Below are positions 56,927 to 64,000 of a stretch of DNA of 64,000 nucleotides, in pieces. The number at the start of each line of letters is the position of its first letter. Positions within the stretch are counted from its first letter, which is position 1. The translations under genes were made by a program, and so were the position numbers. The DNA is from Pseudactinotalea suaedae (GTDB lineage: Bacteria > Actinomycetota > Actinomycetes > Actinomycetales > Beutenbergiaceae), in NCBI RefSeq assembly GCF_009733815.1, contig NZ_WNXY01000001.1, positions 1 through 64,000 on the forward strand, in the 5' to 3' direction. The notes under the pieces were generated by a model. That model was not told the DNA's origin. It was given only the letters and a program-made list of their open reading frames with translations, and did no database searches.

Positions 56927-57772
56927 ATGGCGAACTACACCGCCGCTGACATCAAGGCGCTTCGGGAGAAGACCGGCGCCGGCATGCTCGACGTCAAGAA
57001 GGCGCTCGACGAGGCCGACGGCGACGCCGAGAAGGCTCTGGAGATCATCCGCGTCAAGGGTCTGAAGGGCGTCGCCAAGCGCGAGGGCCGCTCGGCCTCC
57101 GACGGTCTGGTCGCGAGCGACGTCTCCACCACGCCTGACGGCGAGGGGGAGGTCGGCGTGCTCGTCGAGATCAACTCGGAGACCGACTTCGTCGCGAAGA
57201 ACCAGACCTTCGTGTCGCTGGCCGACCGCGTGCTGGCGGCTGCTGTCGCCTCCGGCGCGAACGACGCCGACGCACTCCTCGCCGCCGAGAGCGATGGCGC
57301 GAGCATCGCCTCGATCGTCGACGAGACCGCGGCGACGCTGGGCGAGAAGATCGTCGTGCGCCGCGTCTCGCGCGTCGCGGGCGAGAAGGTCACGCCCTAC
57401 CTGCACCGCACCGCCAAGGACCTGCCCCCGCAGGTCGGCGTGCTCGTCGCCAGCGACGCGGCCGGTGCCGCCGTCGCCAAGGACGTCGCGATGCACGTGG
57501 CGGCGTTCTCCCCGACGTACCTCACCCGTGAGGACGTGCCGGCCGACCTCGTCGCCGACGAGCGTCGCATCGCCGAGGAGACCGCGCGCAACGAGGGCAA
57601 GCCCGAAGGGGCGCTGCCCAAGATCATCGAGGGTCGCCTCAACGGCTTCTTCAAGGAGAACGTGCTGCTCGACCAGGCGTTCGCGAAGGACCCGAAGAAG
57701 TCGGTCGGCCAGGTCGTCAGCGAGGCCGGTGGCACCATCACCGGGTTCACGCGGTTCCGCGTCGGCGCCTGA
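56927..57772 (+). CDS. tsf: Elongation factor Ts
   Basis: It exchanges GDP for GTP on EF-Tu. There are 281 residues. The UBA-like N-terminus ([20 protein letters not shown]) and the core motif ETDFVAKN are clear. The ATG at 56927 is 32 bp after rpsB, with AGGGG upstream. A terminator follows at 57789. Confidence 0.97.
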   Translation: MANYTAADIKALREKTGAGMLDVKKALDEADGDAEKALEIIRVKGLKGVAKREGRSASDGLVASDVSTTPDGEGEVGVLVEINSETDFVAKNQTFVSLADRVLAAAVASGANDADALLAAESDGASIASIVDETAATLGEKIVVRRVSRVAGEKVTPYLHRTAKDLPPQVGVLVASDAAGAAVAKDVAMHVAAFSPTYLTREDVPADLVADERRIAEETARNEGKPEGALPKIIEGRLNGFFKENVLLDQAFAKDPKKSVGQVVSEAGGTITGFTRFRVGA

Positions 57773-57788
57773 CCCGAGAACGCCTCAG

Positions 57789-57824
57789 CGACGCCCCGTC
57801 CCGCACCGTCGGGACGGGGCGTCG
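57789..57824 (+). terminator. Intrinsic terminator after tsf
   Basis: A perfect 15-bp stem (57789-57803 with 57810-57824, core GACGCCCCGTCCCG) and a 6-nt loop start 16 bp after the tsf stop. There is no T tract. TACCAT at 57825-57830 directly after it may be the -10 of the pyrH operon. Confidence 0.85.
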
Positions 57825-57861
57825 TACCATCACCGCTCGGACGAGCGCGAGGAAGGACACC

Positions 57862-58641
57862 ATGACGCGTCGCGTGCTGCTCAAGCTTTCCGGTGAGGTC
57901 TTCGGCGGTGGTGAGGTCGGGCTGGACCCGGACGTCGTCGCCGCGGTCGCGACCGAGATCGCGGCCGCGATGGCCGACGAGGTCCAGGTCGCCGTCGTCG
58001 TGGGCGGTGGCAACTTCTTCCGCGGCGCCGAGCTGTCCCAGCGCGGCATCGACCGGTCCCGTGCCGACTACATGGGGATGCTCGGCACCGTGATGAACTG
58101 CCTCGCCCTCCAGGACTTCCTGGAGAAGGCGGGCGTCAGCACGCGGGTGCAGACCGCGATCACCATGGGTCAGGTGGCCGAGCCCTACATCCCGCTGCGC
58201 GCGATCCGGCACATGGAGAAGGGCCGCGCCGTGGTCTTCGGGGCCGGTGCCGGGATGCCGTACTTCTCCACCGACACCGTGGCCGTGCAGCGAGCCCTCG
58301 AGACGAGCTGCGACGAGGTGCTCGTGGCCAAGAACGGCGTGGACGGGGTGTACACCGCCGACCCGCACATCGACCCGACCGCGACCCGGATCGACGCGAT
58401 CAGCTTCGACGACGCGCTGCGCCGCGACCTCCGGGTCGTGGACTCGACGGCGTTCGGGCTGGCCCGTGACAACGGGATGCCGATGCGTGTCTTCGGCATG
58501 CGCCCGGCAGGGAACGTCACGCGGGCCCTCGAGGGTGACAAGATCGGAACACTGGTGGCGTCGGAGGCCGTGGTCGCGAACCACAGGGCCGACGCGGTGA
58601 GAACAGCTGAGCAGACCGAGCAGAGCAAGGAGCTGGCGTGA
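57862..58641 (+). CDS. pyrH: Uridylate kinase
   Basis: It phosphorylates UMP to UDP. There are 259 residues with LLKLSGEVF at the N-terminus, [19 protein letters not shown]-like segment [10 protein letters not shown], and [13 protein letters not shown]. The ATG follows GAGGAAGG. A 25-residue polar C-terminal tail extends past the usual end. It overlaps frr by four bases. Confidence 0.97.
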   Translation: MTRRVLLKLSGEVFGGGEVGLDPDVVAAVATEIAAAMADEVQVAVVVGGGNFFRGAELSQRGIDRSRADYMGMLGTVMNCLALQDFLEKAGVSTRVQTAITMGQVAEPYIPLRAIRHMEKGRAVVFGAGAGMPYFSTDTVAVQRALETSCDEVLVAKNGVDGVYTADPHIDPTATRIDAISFDDALRRDLRVVDSTAFGLARDNGMPMRVFGMRPAGNVTRALEGDKIGTLVASEAVVANHRADAVRTAEQTEQSKELA

Positions 58642-59195
58642 TCGACGAGACCCTCTTCGAGGCCGAGGAGAAGATGGACAAGGCGGTCGAGGTCGCCCGT
58701 GAGGACCTGAGCAACATCCGCAGCGGCAGGGCGAACGCCGGGATGTTCGCGAAGATCTCGGTGGACTACTACGGCGCCCCCACGCCGCTGCAGCAGCTCG
58801 CGTCCTTCCAGATCACCGATGCCCGCACGGTCCTCGTGAGCCCGTTCGACAAGAGCTCGATGCCGAACATCGAGAAGGCGCTGCGCGACTCCGACCTCGG
58901 CGTCAATCCCTCCAACGACGGCAACGTGATCCGGCTGGTGCTCCCCGCACTCACCGAGGAGCGCCGCCGCGAGTACGTGAAGCTCGCCAAGACCAAGGGC
59001 GAGGACGCGCGCGTCTCCGTGCGCAACGTGCGCCGCCGCGCCAAGGAAGAGCTCGACCGCATCGCGAAGGACGGCGAGGCGGGCGAGGACGAGGTCAACC
59101 GTGCGCAGGGCGAGCTCGACGCGCTCACCAAGAAGCACACCGACCTGATCGACTCTCTCCTTGCCGGCAAGGAGAAGGAGCTGCTCGAGGTCTGA
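58638..59195 (+). CDS. frr: Ribosome recycling factor
   Basis: It splits post-termination ribosomes together with EF-G. There are 185 residues, the standard size, with [15 protein letters not shown] and the C-terminal helix [21 protein letters not shown]. The GTG overlaps the pyrH stop. Confidence 0.97.
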   Translation: MIDETLFEAEEKMDKAVEVAREDLSNIRSGRANAGMFAKISVDYYGAPTPLQQLASFQITDARTVLVSPFDKSSMPNIEKALRDSDLGVNPSNDGNVIRLVLPALTEERRREYVKLAKTKGEDARVSVRNVRRRAKEELDRIAKDGEAGEDEVNRAQGELDALTKKHTDLIDSLLAGKEKELLEV

Positions 59196-59197
59196 GC

Positions 59198-60382
59198 ATG
59201 GCGGATCCCCACGCGGCCGATGCCTCCGGCCAGGTCCCCGCGCCGATGTCTCGGCGCGAGCGACGCGAGGCCGAGCGGCGTGCGGCACGCGAGGCGAGCC
59301 GCGCGGTCTCGGTGACCGCGGAGGAGGCCACGACGCCGGGTGCGGCCTCGGAGGGTGGGGAAGCACCCTCCGGTGAGGTCCCGGCGGTCCGGCCGGCCGT
59401 CGTCGAGACCAGCCCGGTCGTGGAGGCCGACCCGGTCGTCGAGACCACCCCCGTCGGGGAGCCAGGCCCGCGCGTCGAGCCCGCCCCGGCTTCCGTCGTC
59501 GGGCTCGAGGGCCACGAGGCGCCCGGCCCGGTCGCCGACGGCCAGATCGGCGACACCTCCACCCCGCTGCCGTCGGGCGGGCGCAACGTCCCCGTCGCTG
59601 TCGGCGTGGGACTCGGGCTCGGGCTCCTGGTGGTCGCCAGCCTGTTCTTCTGGCGCAAGGAGGCCCTCCTCGGGGTGGCCGTGATCGGGTGCGCGCTGGG
59701 CCTGTACGAGCTCAGCCGTGCGGTGGCCGTGCGCGACATCAAGCTGCCGCTGCTGCCACTGCTGGTGGGCACCGTCGGCATCATGGTCTCGGCCTACACC
59801 GCCGGCGTGGAGGCGCTGCTGGTGGCGAGCGTGCTCACGTCGGGCGGTGCATTCATCTGGCGCGTGCTCGACGGCGGTGGTGTCGCGGCCCTGCGCGACG
59901 CCACGGCGGCGGTGTTCGCCACCGCCTACATACCGTTCATGGCCGGCTTCATCGCCTTGATGCTCGCGGCCGACGACGGGCCGTGGCGCGTGCTGACCTA
60001 CATCTGCATCTGCGTGGCCAGCGACACCGGCGGCTATCTGGCCGGCGTGCTCTTCGGCAAGACCAGGCTGGCGCCGATCGTCAGCCCGAAGAAGTCCTGG
60101 GAGGGCCTCGTCGGCTCCTACGTGCTCGCGTCCGGTGTGGGCGTCGGGCTGATGGTCGGCGTGCTGCAGGGTCCCTGGTGGGCCGGGCTCGCGCTCGGCG
60201 TCGCCGGTGTCACGGCCGCGACCCTGGGCGATCTGGCGGAGTCGCTGATCAAGCGCGACCTGGGCGTCAAGGACATGGGCACCATCCTGCCCGGCCACGG
60301 CGGCGTCCTGGATCGGGTCGACTCGCTGTTGTTCGCGGCACCTGTCGCGTTCCTCATCTTCTACGCAGTGCTCGGGAGCTAG
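59198..60382 (+). CDS. cdsA: Phosphatidate cytidylyltransferase with disordered N-terminal extension
   Basis: It makes CDP-diacylglycerol for phospholipid synthesis at the membrane. There are 394 residues. The first 125 or so are low-complexity Ala/Pro/Val/Glu-rich and cytoplasmic (with a basic start [17 protein letters not shown]). About eight membrane segments follow. The family signature near the end includes [27 protein letters not shown] and [23 protein letters not shown]. It is two bases after frr. Confidence 0.96.
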   Translation: MADPHAADASGQVPAPMSRRERREAERRAAREASRAVSVTAEEATTPGAASEGGEAPSGEVPAVRPAVVETSPVVEADPVVETTPVGEPGPRVEPAPASVVGLEGHEAPGPVADGQIGDTSTPLPSGGRNVPVAVGVGLGLGLLVVASLFFWRKEALLGVAVIGCALGLYELSRAVAVRDIKLPLLPLLVGTVGIMVSAYTAGVEALLVASVLTSGGAFIWRVLDGGGVAALRDATAAVFATAYIPFMAGFIALMLAADDGPWRVLTYICICVASDTGGYLAGVLFGKTRLAPIVSPKKSWEGLVGSYVLASGVGVGLMVGVLQGPWWAGLALGVAGVTAATLGDLAESLIKRDLGVKDMGTILPGHGGVLDRVDSLLFAAPVAFLIFYAVLGS

Positions 60383-60384
60383 TC

Positions 60385-61554
60385 ATGACACGGATCGCGC
60401 AGACGGGACGCCAGGTACGGCCGGCGGACGACCCGGCGGCGGCCGCCGCCACGCTGCCCACCCTCAGCTTCTCGGTGCCGCGGCGTGGCAAGCCGCCGCA
60501 GCACCTCGCCGATCTCGACGTCGACGCGCGTTCCGCCGTGCTCGCCGAGATGGGACACCCGGGCTACCGGGCGAAGCAGGTCTCGACGCACTACTTCACC
60601 CACCTGGTGCGGGACCCGGAGGCCATGACCGACCTGCCGGCGGCCGTGCGGGACGACCTCGCCGCGACGCTGCTCCCGGACCTGCTCACCGAGGTCCGCA
60701 GGATGGAGGCCGACGGCGGCGCGACCGTGAAGACGCTCTGGTCGCTGTTCGACGACGTCAAGGTCGAGTCGGTCCTCATGGGCTACAAGGACCGCGCGAC
60801 GTTGTGCGTCTCGAGCCAGGCGGGCTGCGGCATGGCCTGCCCGTTCTGCGCGACCGGTCAGATGGGCATGACGAGGAACCTCTCGACGGCCGAGATCATC
60901 GAGCAGGTGCGTCACGCCGCCCTCGCGTGCCGCAACGGTGAGCTGGCGCGTGCGCCTCGCCGGCTCTCGAACATCGTGTTCATGGGGATGGGGGAGCCGC
61001 TCGCCAACTACAAGGCCGTGATCGGTGCGGTCCGCCGGCTGGTGGAGCCCTCGCCCTCGGGCTTCGGGATGAGTGCGCGCAACGTCACCGTCTCGACCGT
61101 GGGCCTGGTCCCGGCGATCGACAAGCTGACCAAGGAGGGCATCCCGGTCACGCTCGCGCTGTCGCTGCACGCGCCCGACGACGAGCTCCGCAGCGAGCTG
61201 GTGCCGATCAACACCCGGTGGAAGGTGGGCGAGACGCTCGACGCCGCCCGCCGTTACTTCGAGGCCACCGGGCGTCGCGTGAGCATCGAGTACGCGCTGA
61301 TCAAGGACATGAACGATCACGCCTGGCGCGCCGACCTGCTGGGCGAGGAGCTGAACCGGCGCGGCCGCGGCTGGGTGCACGTCAACCCGATCCCGCTGAA
61401 CCCGACGCCCGGCTCGATCTGGACCGCGAGCGAGAAGCACGTGGAGGACGAGTTCGTGACACGGCTCCGTGCTGCCGGGATCCCCACCACGGTGCGCGAT
61501 ACTCGGGGCAGCGACATCGATGGCGCCTGCGGACAGCTCGCGATCCAGAGCTAG
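60385..61554 (+). CDS. rlmN: Dual-specificity 23S rRNA/tRNA adenine-C2 methyltransferase RlmN
   Basis: This radical-SAM enzyme methylates A2503 of 23S rRNA and A37 of some tRNAs. There are 389 residues. The iron-sulfur cysteines are in CGMACPFC (148, 152, 155), followed by [12 protein letters not shown]. The C-terminal catalytic cysteine is in GACGQL (Cys382). The ATG at 60385 has GGGAG upstream; a much longer open frame before it belongs to cdsA. It is co-directional with cdsA, two bases apart. Confidence 0.97.
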   Translation: MTRIAQTGRQVRPADDPAAAAATLPTLSFSVPRRGKPPQHLADLDVDARSAVLAEMGHPGYRAKQVSTHYFTHLVRDPEAMTDLPAAVRDDLAATLLPDLLTEVRRMEADGGATVKTLWSLFDDVKVESVLMGYKDRATLCVSSQAGCGMACPFCATGQMGMTRNLSTAEIIEQVRHAALACRNGELARAPRRLSNIVFMGMGEPLANYKAVIGAVRRLVEPSPSGFGMSARNVTVSTVGLVPAIDKLTKEGIPVTLALSLHAPDDELRSELVPINTRWKVGETLDAARRYFEATGRRVSIEYALIKDMNDHAWRADLLGEELNRRGRGWVHVNPIPLNPTPGSIWTASEKHVEDEFVTRLRAAGIPTTVRDTRGSDIDGACGQLAIQS

Positions 61555-61588
61555 CGGCCGGCGCAGTGGCCTGAGGGAGTAGAGACAG

Positions 61589-62137
61589 ATGGCGGAGACG
61601 TTCCCGCGCAGCGGCAGATGGTCGAGCGGGTACGACGTCGAGCAGGTCGACACCTTCTTCGAGGAGGCCCGCGCGGCGTACGAGTCGGACGCCGACGGCG
61701 GCATGACCGCCGACGACGTGCGCAGCGCCGCCTTCGACCTGGTGCGCCACGGCTACGACCCGGCCCACGTCGACGCGGCCCTCGATCGTCTCGAGGGCGC
61801 GTTCGTGAAGCGAGCGCGCGCCCGCAGCATCCGCACCGAGGGACAGGGCGTCTGGATGGAGGACGTCGCCAAGCGCGCGACGACCCTCTACGGACGGCTC
61901 GTGCGCCCCGCCGGCGAGCGGTTCGCTCCGCCCGAGCGTGGCCGCGGCTACGACAGCGAGGCCGTAGACGCCCTGCTCGACCGGATCGTGGACTACTTCG
62001 ACTCCGGCGCGGAGCTGAGCGCTGCCGAGGTGCGGTCGGCGACGTTCCCGGCCGCCTCGGGCGACCGCGCCTACGGCGAGGGCGCTGTCGACGCCTTCCT
62101 CGACCGCACCGTCGACGTGCTGCTCGCGGTCGAGTGA
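61589..62137 (+). CDS. DivIVA-domain protein
   Basis: This 182-residue protein has two copies of the DivIVA-type motif: [15 protein letters not shown] near residue 14 with [15 protein letters not shown] after it, and [15 protein letters not shown] with [14 protein letters not shown] near the end. It lacks the long coiled coil of true DivIVA/Wag31, so it is probably a small relative of unknown role in envelope growth or division. GGGAGTAGAGACAG precedes the ATG. It overlaps dxr by four bases. Confidence 0.85.
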   Translation: MAETFPRSGRWSSGYDVEQVDTFFEEARAAYESDADGGMTADDVRSAAFDLVRHGYDPAHVDAALDRLEGAFVKRARARSIRTEGQGVWMEDVAKRATTLYGRLVRPAGERFAPPERGRGYDSEAVDALLDRIVDYFDSGAELSAAEVRSATFPAASGDRAYGEGAVDAFLDRTVDVLLAVE

Positions 62138-63327
62138 GCCGGTCGAGGCGTTCGGTCGCGCTGCTCGGCAGCACCGGCTCGATCGGCACCCAGGCGTGCG
62201 ACGTCATCGGTGCCAACCTCGAGCAGTTCGAGGTGGCCGCCCTCGCCGCCGGGGGAGGCCAGCTCGACGTCCTCGCCGAGCAGGTGGTCCGGTTCGGTGT
62301 GCCGCTCGTGGCGATCGCGCACGGATCCGCCGAGGCGGTGCGCGAGGCGGTCGCCGCCGCGGCGGCGCGCCTCGGTTCGGCGGTCCCGCGCTTCGAGGTC
62401 GTGGTGGGCCCGACCGCAGCCACCGAGGCGGCCGGCGCCGGTGCCGACGTGGTGCTCAACGGCATCACCGGATCGATCGGGCTGGCGCCGACGCTCGCCG
62501 CGCTGCGCGCAGGCTCGACGCTGGCGCTGGCCAACAAGGAGTCCCTGATCGCGGGCGGTCCGCTCGTCCGGGCCGCTCAGCAGCGTCCCGACCAGCTCGT
62601 CCCGGTCGACTCCGAGCACTCGGCCATCGCGCAGGCGCTGCGCGCCGGGCGGCGCGAGGAGGTGGCACGGATCATCCTCACCGCCTCGGGCGGCCCGTTC
62701 CGCGGCCGCACGCGAGCCGAGCTCGCGGCCGTCACACCCGAGCAGGCGCTCGCGCACCCGACCTGGGCGATGGGCCCGGTGGTGACGACGAACTCGGCGA
62801 CCCTGGTCAACAAGGGGCTCGAGCTGATCGAGGCGCACCTGCTCTTCGAGGTGGACGTCGCCGACATCACCGTCGTGGTCCACCCGCAGTCGGTGGTCCA
62901 CTCGATGGTCGAGTTCACCGACGGCTCGACCATCGCTCAGGCCTCGCCGCCCGACATGCGGCTGCCGATCGCGCTCGGGCTGGGCTGGCCCGACCGCGTG
63001 CCCGGTGCGGCGCGCGGCTGCCGCTGGGACGAGGCGACCGCCTGGACCTTCGAGCCCGTCGACGACGAGACCTTTCCCGCGCTGGACCTGGCCCGCGTGG
63101 CCGTCAAGGCCTCAGCGACCCACCCCGCCGTCTACAACGCCGCGAACGAGGAGTGCGTGGAGGCGTTCCTGTCCGGTCGGATCGGCTTCCTCGACATCGT
63201 CGACACCGTCACGCGCGTGCTGGACGAGCACGAGGGCACCGATGCCGCGCACCTCGATCTCGACGCCGTGGTGGCGGCGGAGAGCTGGGCGCGGGTCCGT
63301 GCCGGTGAGCTGCTCGCCGGCCGCTGA
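62134..63327 (+). CDS. dxr: 1-deoxy-D-xylulose 5-phosphate reductoisomerase
   Basis: It is the committed enzyme of the MEP isoprenoid pathway and uses NADPH. There are 397 residues. The nucleotide-binding GSTGSIGTQ is at 12-20, [10 protein letters not shown] follows, and the metal and substrate motifs are [16 protein letters not shown] and HPTWAMG. The GTG at 62134 overlaps the preceding stop (GTGA) and puts the NADPH motif at its usual distance. It is the last gene of the long plus-strand run. Confidence 0.97.
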   Translation: MSRSRRSVALLGSTGSIGTQACDVIGANLEQFEVAALAAGGGQLDVLAEQVVRFGVPLVAIAHGSAEAVREAVAAAAARLGSAVPRFEVVVGPTAATEAAGAGADVVLNGITGSIGLAPTLAALRAGSTLALANKESLIAGGPLVRAAQQRPDQLVPVDSEHSAIAQALRAGRREEVARIILTASGGPFRGRTRAELAAVTPEQALAHPTWAMGPVVTTNSATLVNKGLELIEAHLLFEVDVADITVVVHPQSVVHSMVEFTDGSTIAQASPPDMRLPIALGLGWPDRVPGAARGCRWDEATAWTFEPVDDETFPALDLARVAVKASATHPAVYNAANEECVEAFLSGRIGFLDIVDTVTRVLDEHEGTDAAHLDLDAVVAAESWARVRAGELLAGR

Positions 63328-63342
63328 GCCGCGACCTGGCCG

Positions 63343-63780
63343 TCACCACCAGGAGGACCTGCCGCGGCGCACCCACAGCGCGCAGGGCTGGGTCGATCCG
63401 GTGCGCACGCCGGTGCACTCGGGCAGGTGATCGGGTGGCTCAGGATCGCTGCGAAACGTGATCCCGCCGTCGACCTCGGTGGAACCGGGCGTCCACAGCC
63501 GAGGATGCGGCACCCAGCCGTTGAGGAAGATCTCGCAGTCGCAGCAGCCGCCCGCGCGCGCGAGCCGGTCGGCGAGCCCGGTGGCTCGCGGTGCGCAGCG
63601 GTCGCGGTAGTTCAGCGCGAAGCGCAGCGTGCAGTCGCACCGGAACTCCTCGAGCATGCGCGCGACGTAGCACTGCAAGCACTCGCCCGCGTGCGGCTGC
63701 GTGAGGCCGTCGGCCAGCTCGCGCAGCAGCTGGTCGGCCCAGGTGTCGGGCCCGCCCGGATCCAGATCGATGTCTCTCAT
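63343..63780 (-). CDS. DUF2695-like cysteine-rich protein
   Basis: This 145-residue protein has clustered cysteines: CLQCYVAR, CDCTLRFALNY and GGCCDCEIFLNGW. The last resembles the C-terminal hallmark of DUF2695. About 45 more residues follow, with ECTGVRTGSTQPCALW. Probable metal binding; function unknown. It converges with dxr (15 bp apart) with no visible terminator. Confidence 0.7.
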   Translation of the reverse strand: MRDIDLDPGGPDTWADQLLRELADGLTQPHAGECLQCYVARMLEEFRCDCTLRFALNYRDRCAPRATGLADRLARAGGCCDCEIFLNGWVPHPRLWTPGSTEVDGGITFRSDPEPPDHLPECTGVRTGSTQPCALWVRRGRSSWW

Positions 63781-63826
63781 ACGGGTGTTCTACGCGACCC
63801 CTCCGACATCGGCCGTCTCCACCGGC

Positions 63827-64000
63827 TCAGCCGACCAGGTCGGCGTGCTGCTGGTCGTAGTGCGGGTTCGTCATCACGCCGAGGACGTTCCCGAACGGGT
63901 CGCAGACGGATGCGGTCACGAAGCCCTCGCCGCGCGGCGTCGGCCCCTGCACAGGAGCGGCGCCGAGATCGAGCAGGCGGGCGTAGGCCGCCTCGACGTC
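63827..64000 (-). CDS. VOC (glyoxalase-like) family protein, C-terminal end only
   Basis: The last 57 codons of a minus-strand gene enter the window. DVEAAYARLLDLGA, then VCDPFGNVLGVMTNPHY, is the typical end of a VOC-family domain (glyoxalase/bleomycin resistance/dioxygenase fold). The gene starts beyond 64000. The specific activity cannot be judged. Confidence 0.8.
   Translation of the reverse strand, partial: DVEAAYARLLDLGAAPVQGPTPRGEGFVTASVCDPFGNVLGVMTNPHYDQQHADLVG

Noticed and set aside
63343-63780. A WhiB-like or ferredoxin-like iron-sulfur protein
   Set aside because: The cysteine spacing (CLQC, CDC, CCDC) does not fit the WhiB CxxC...C pattern or a ferredoxin; it fits DUF2695 better.

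Overview
The window is very GC-rich and almost fully coding. Gene content and order point to a high-GC Actinomycetota chromosome: ileS-folC-DUF4233-ndk, smc-ftsY, amtB-glnB-glnD-ffh, rpsP-KH-rimM-trmD-rplS-lepB-rnhB-DUF2469-yraN-comM-dprA, xerC, and rpsB-tsf-pyrH-frr-cdsA-rlmN-dxr are runs typical of that phylum. GTG starts, 4-base stop/start overlaps, a translational-type ileS T-box and several apparently leaderless genes fit the same picture. A member of the Propionibacteriales (Nocardioidaceae-like) is my best guess, but this is inference from synteny and not from any search.

Layout. Positions 1-5602 hold the tail of one carbohydrate ABC importer and a complete minus-strand operon (two permeases, a binding protein, and a phosphodiesterase/phosphatase of the nucleotide pyrophosphatase superfamily). 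An isoleucine T-box leads into ileS and folC (5.7-10.7 kb). Between folC and its usual neighbours DUF4233-ndk lies about 12.9 kb of accessory carbohydrate genes: two more ABC importers with divergent LacI-controlled promoters, two LacI regulators overlapping tail to tail, a membrane protein, the phosphotransferase-type dihydroxyacetone kinase dhaKLM, and a 70-residue cysteine-rich protein. None of the carbohydrate importers encodes an ATPase, so they probably share one encoded elsewhere (MsiK-like).

From 23.6 to 47.5 kb the window is mostly housekeeping: nucleotide metabolism, SMC condensin, signal recognition particle (FtsY and Ffh), nitrogen sensing (AmtB, PII, a GlnD that lacks its ACT domains), ribosome maturation (including a TrmD fused to a GNAT acetyltransferase), signal peptidase, RNase HII, DNA uptake and processing (ComM, DprA), and XerC. 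Inserted between dprA and xerC is a two-gene unit of a HEAT-repeat protein and a MerR regulator whose sensor half is itself made of HEAT-like repeats, behind a promoter with the 19-bp spacer and central dyad typical of MerR control.

From 47.6 to 55.3 kb is a second accessory block: an XRE-cupin regulator, a DUF1028 protein, a peptide ABC importer with both ATPases fused in one chain, and an AbiEi-like/nuclease-like orphan protein flanked by two related 72-nt structured repeats. The window closes with the rpsB to dxr translation, lipid and isoprenoid run, a small cysteine-rich DUF2695-like gene, and the end of a VOC-family gene cut by the window edge.

The strongest leads for something not well described are the HEAT/MerR-HEAT pair with its operator, the repeat-flanked AbiEi/nuclease gene, a three-copy dispersed element carrying two TGTGGACA boxes exactly 28 bp apart, the ACT-less GlnD next to a terminator-like palindrome, and the TrmD-GNAT fusion.
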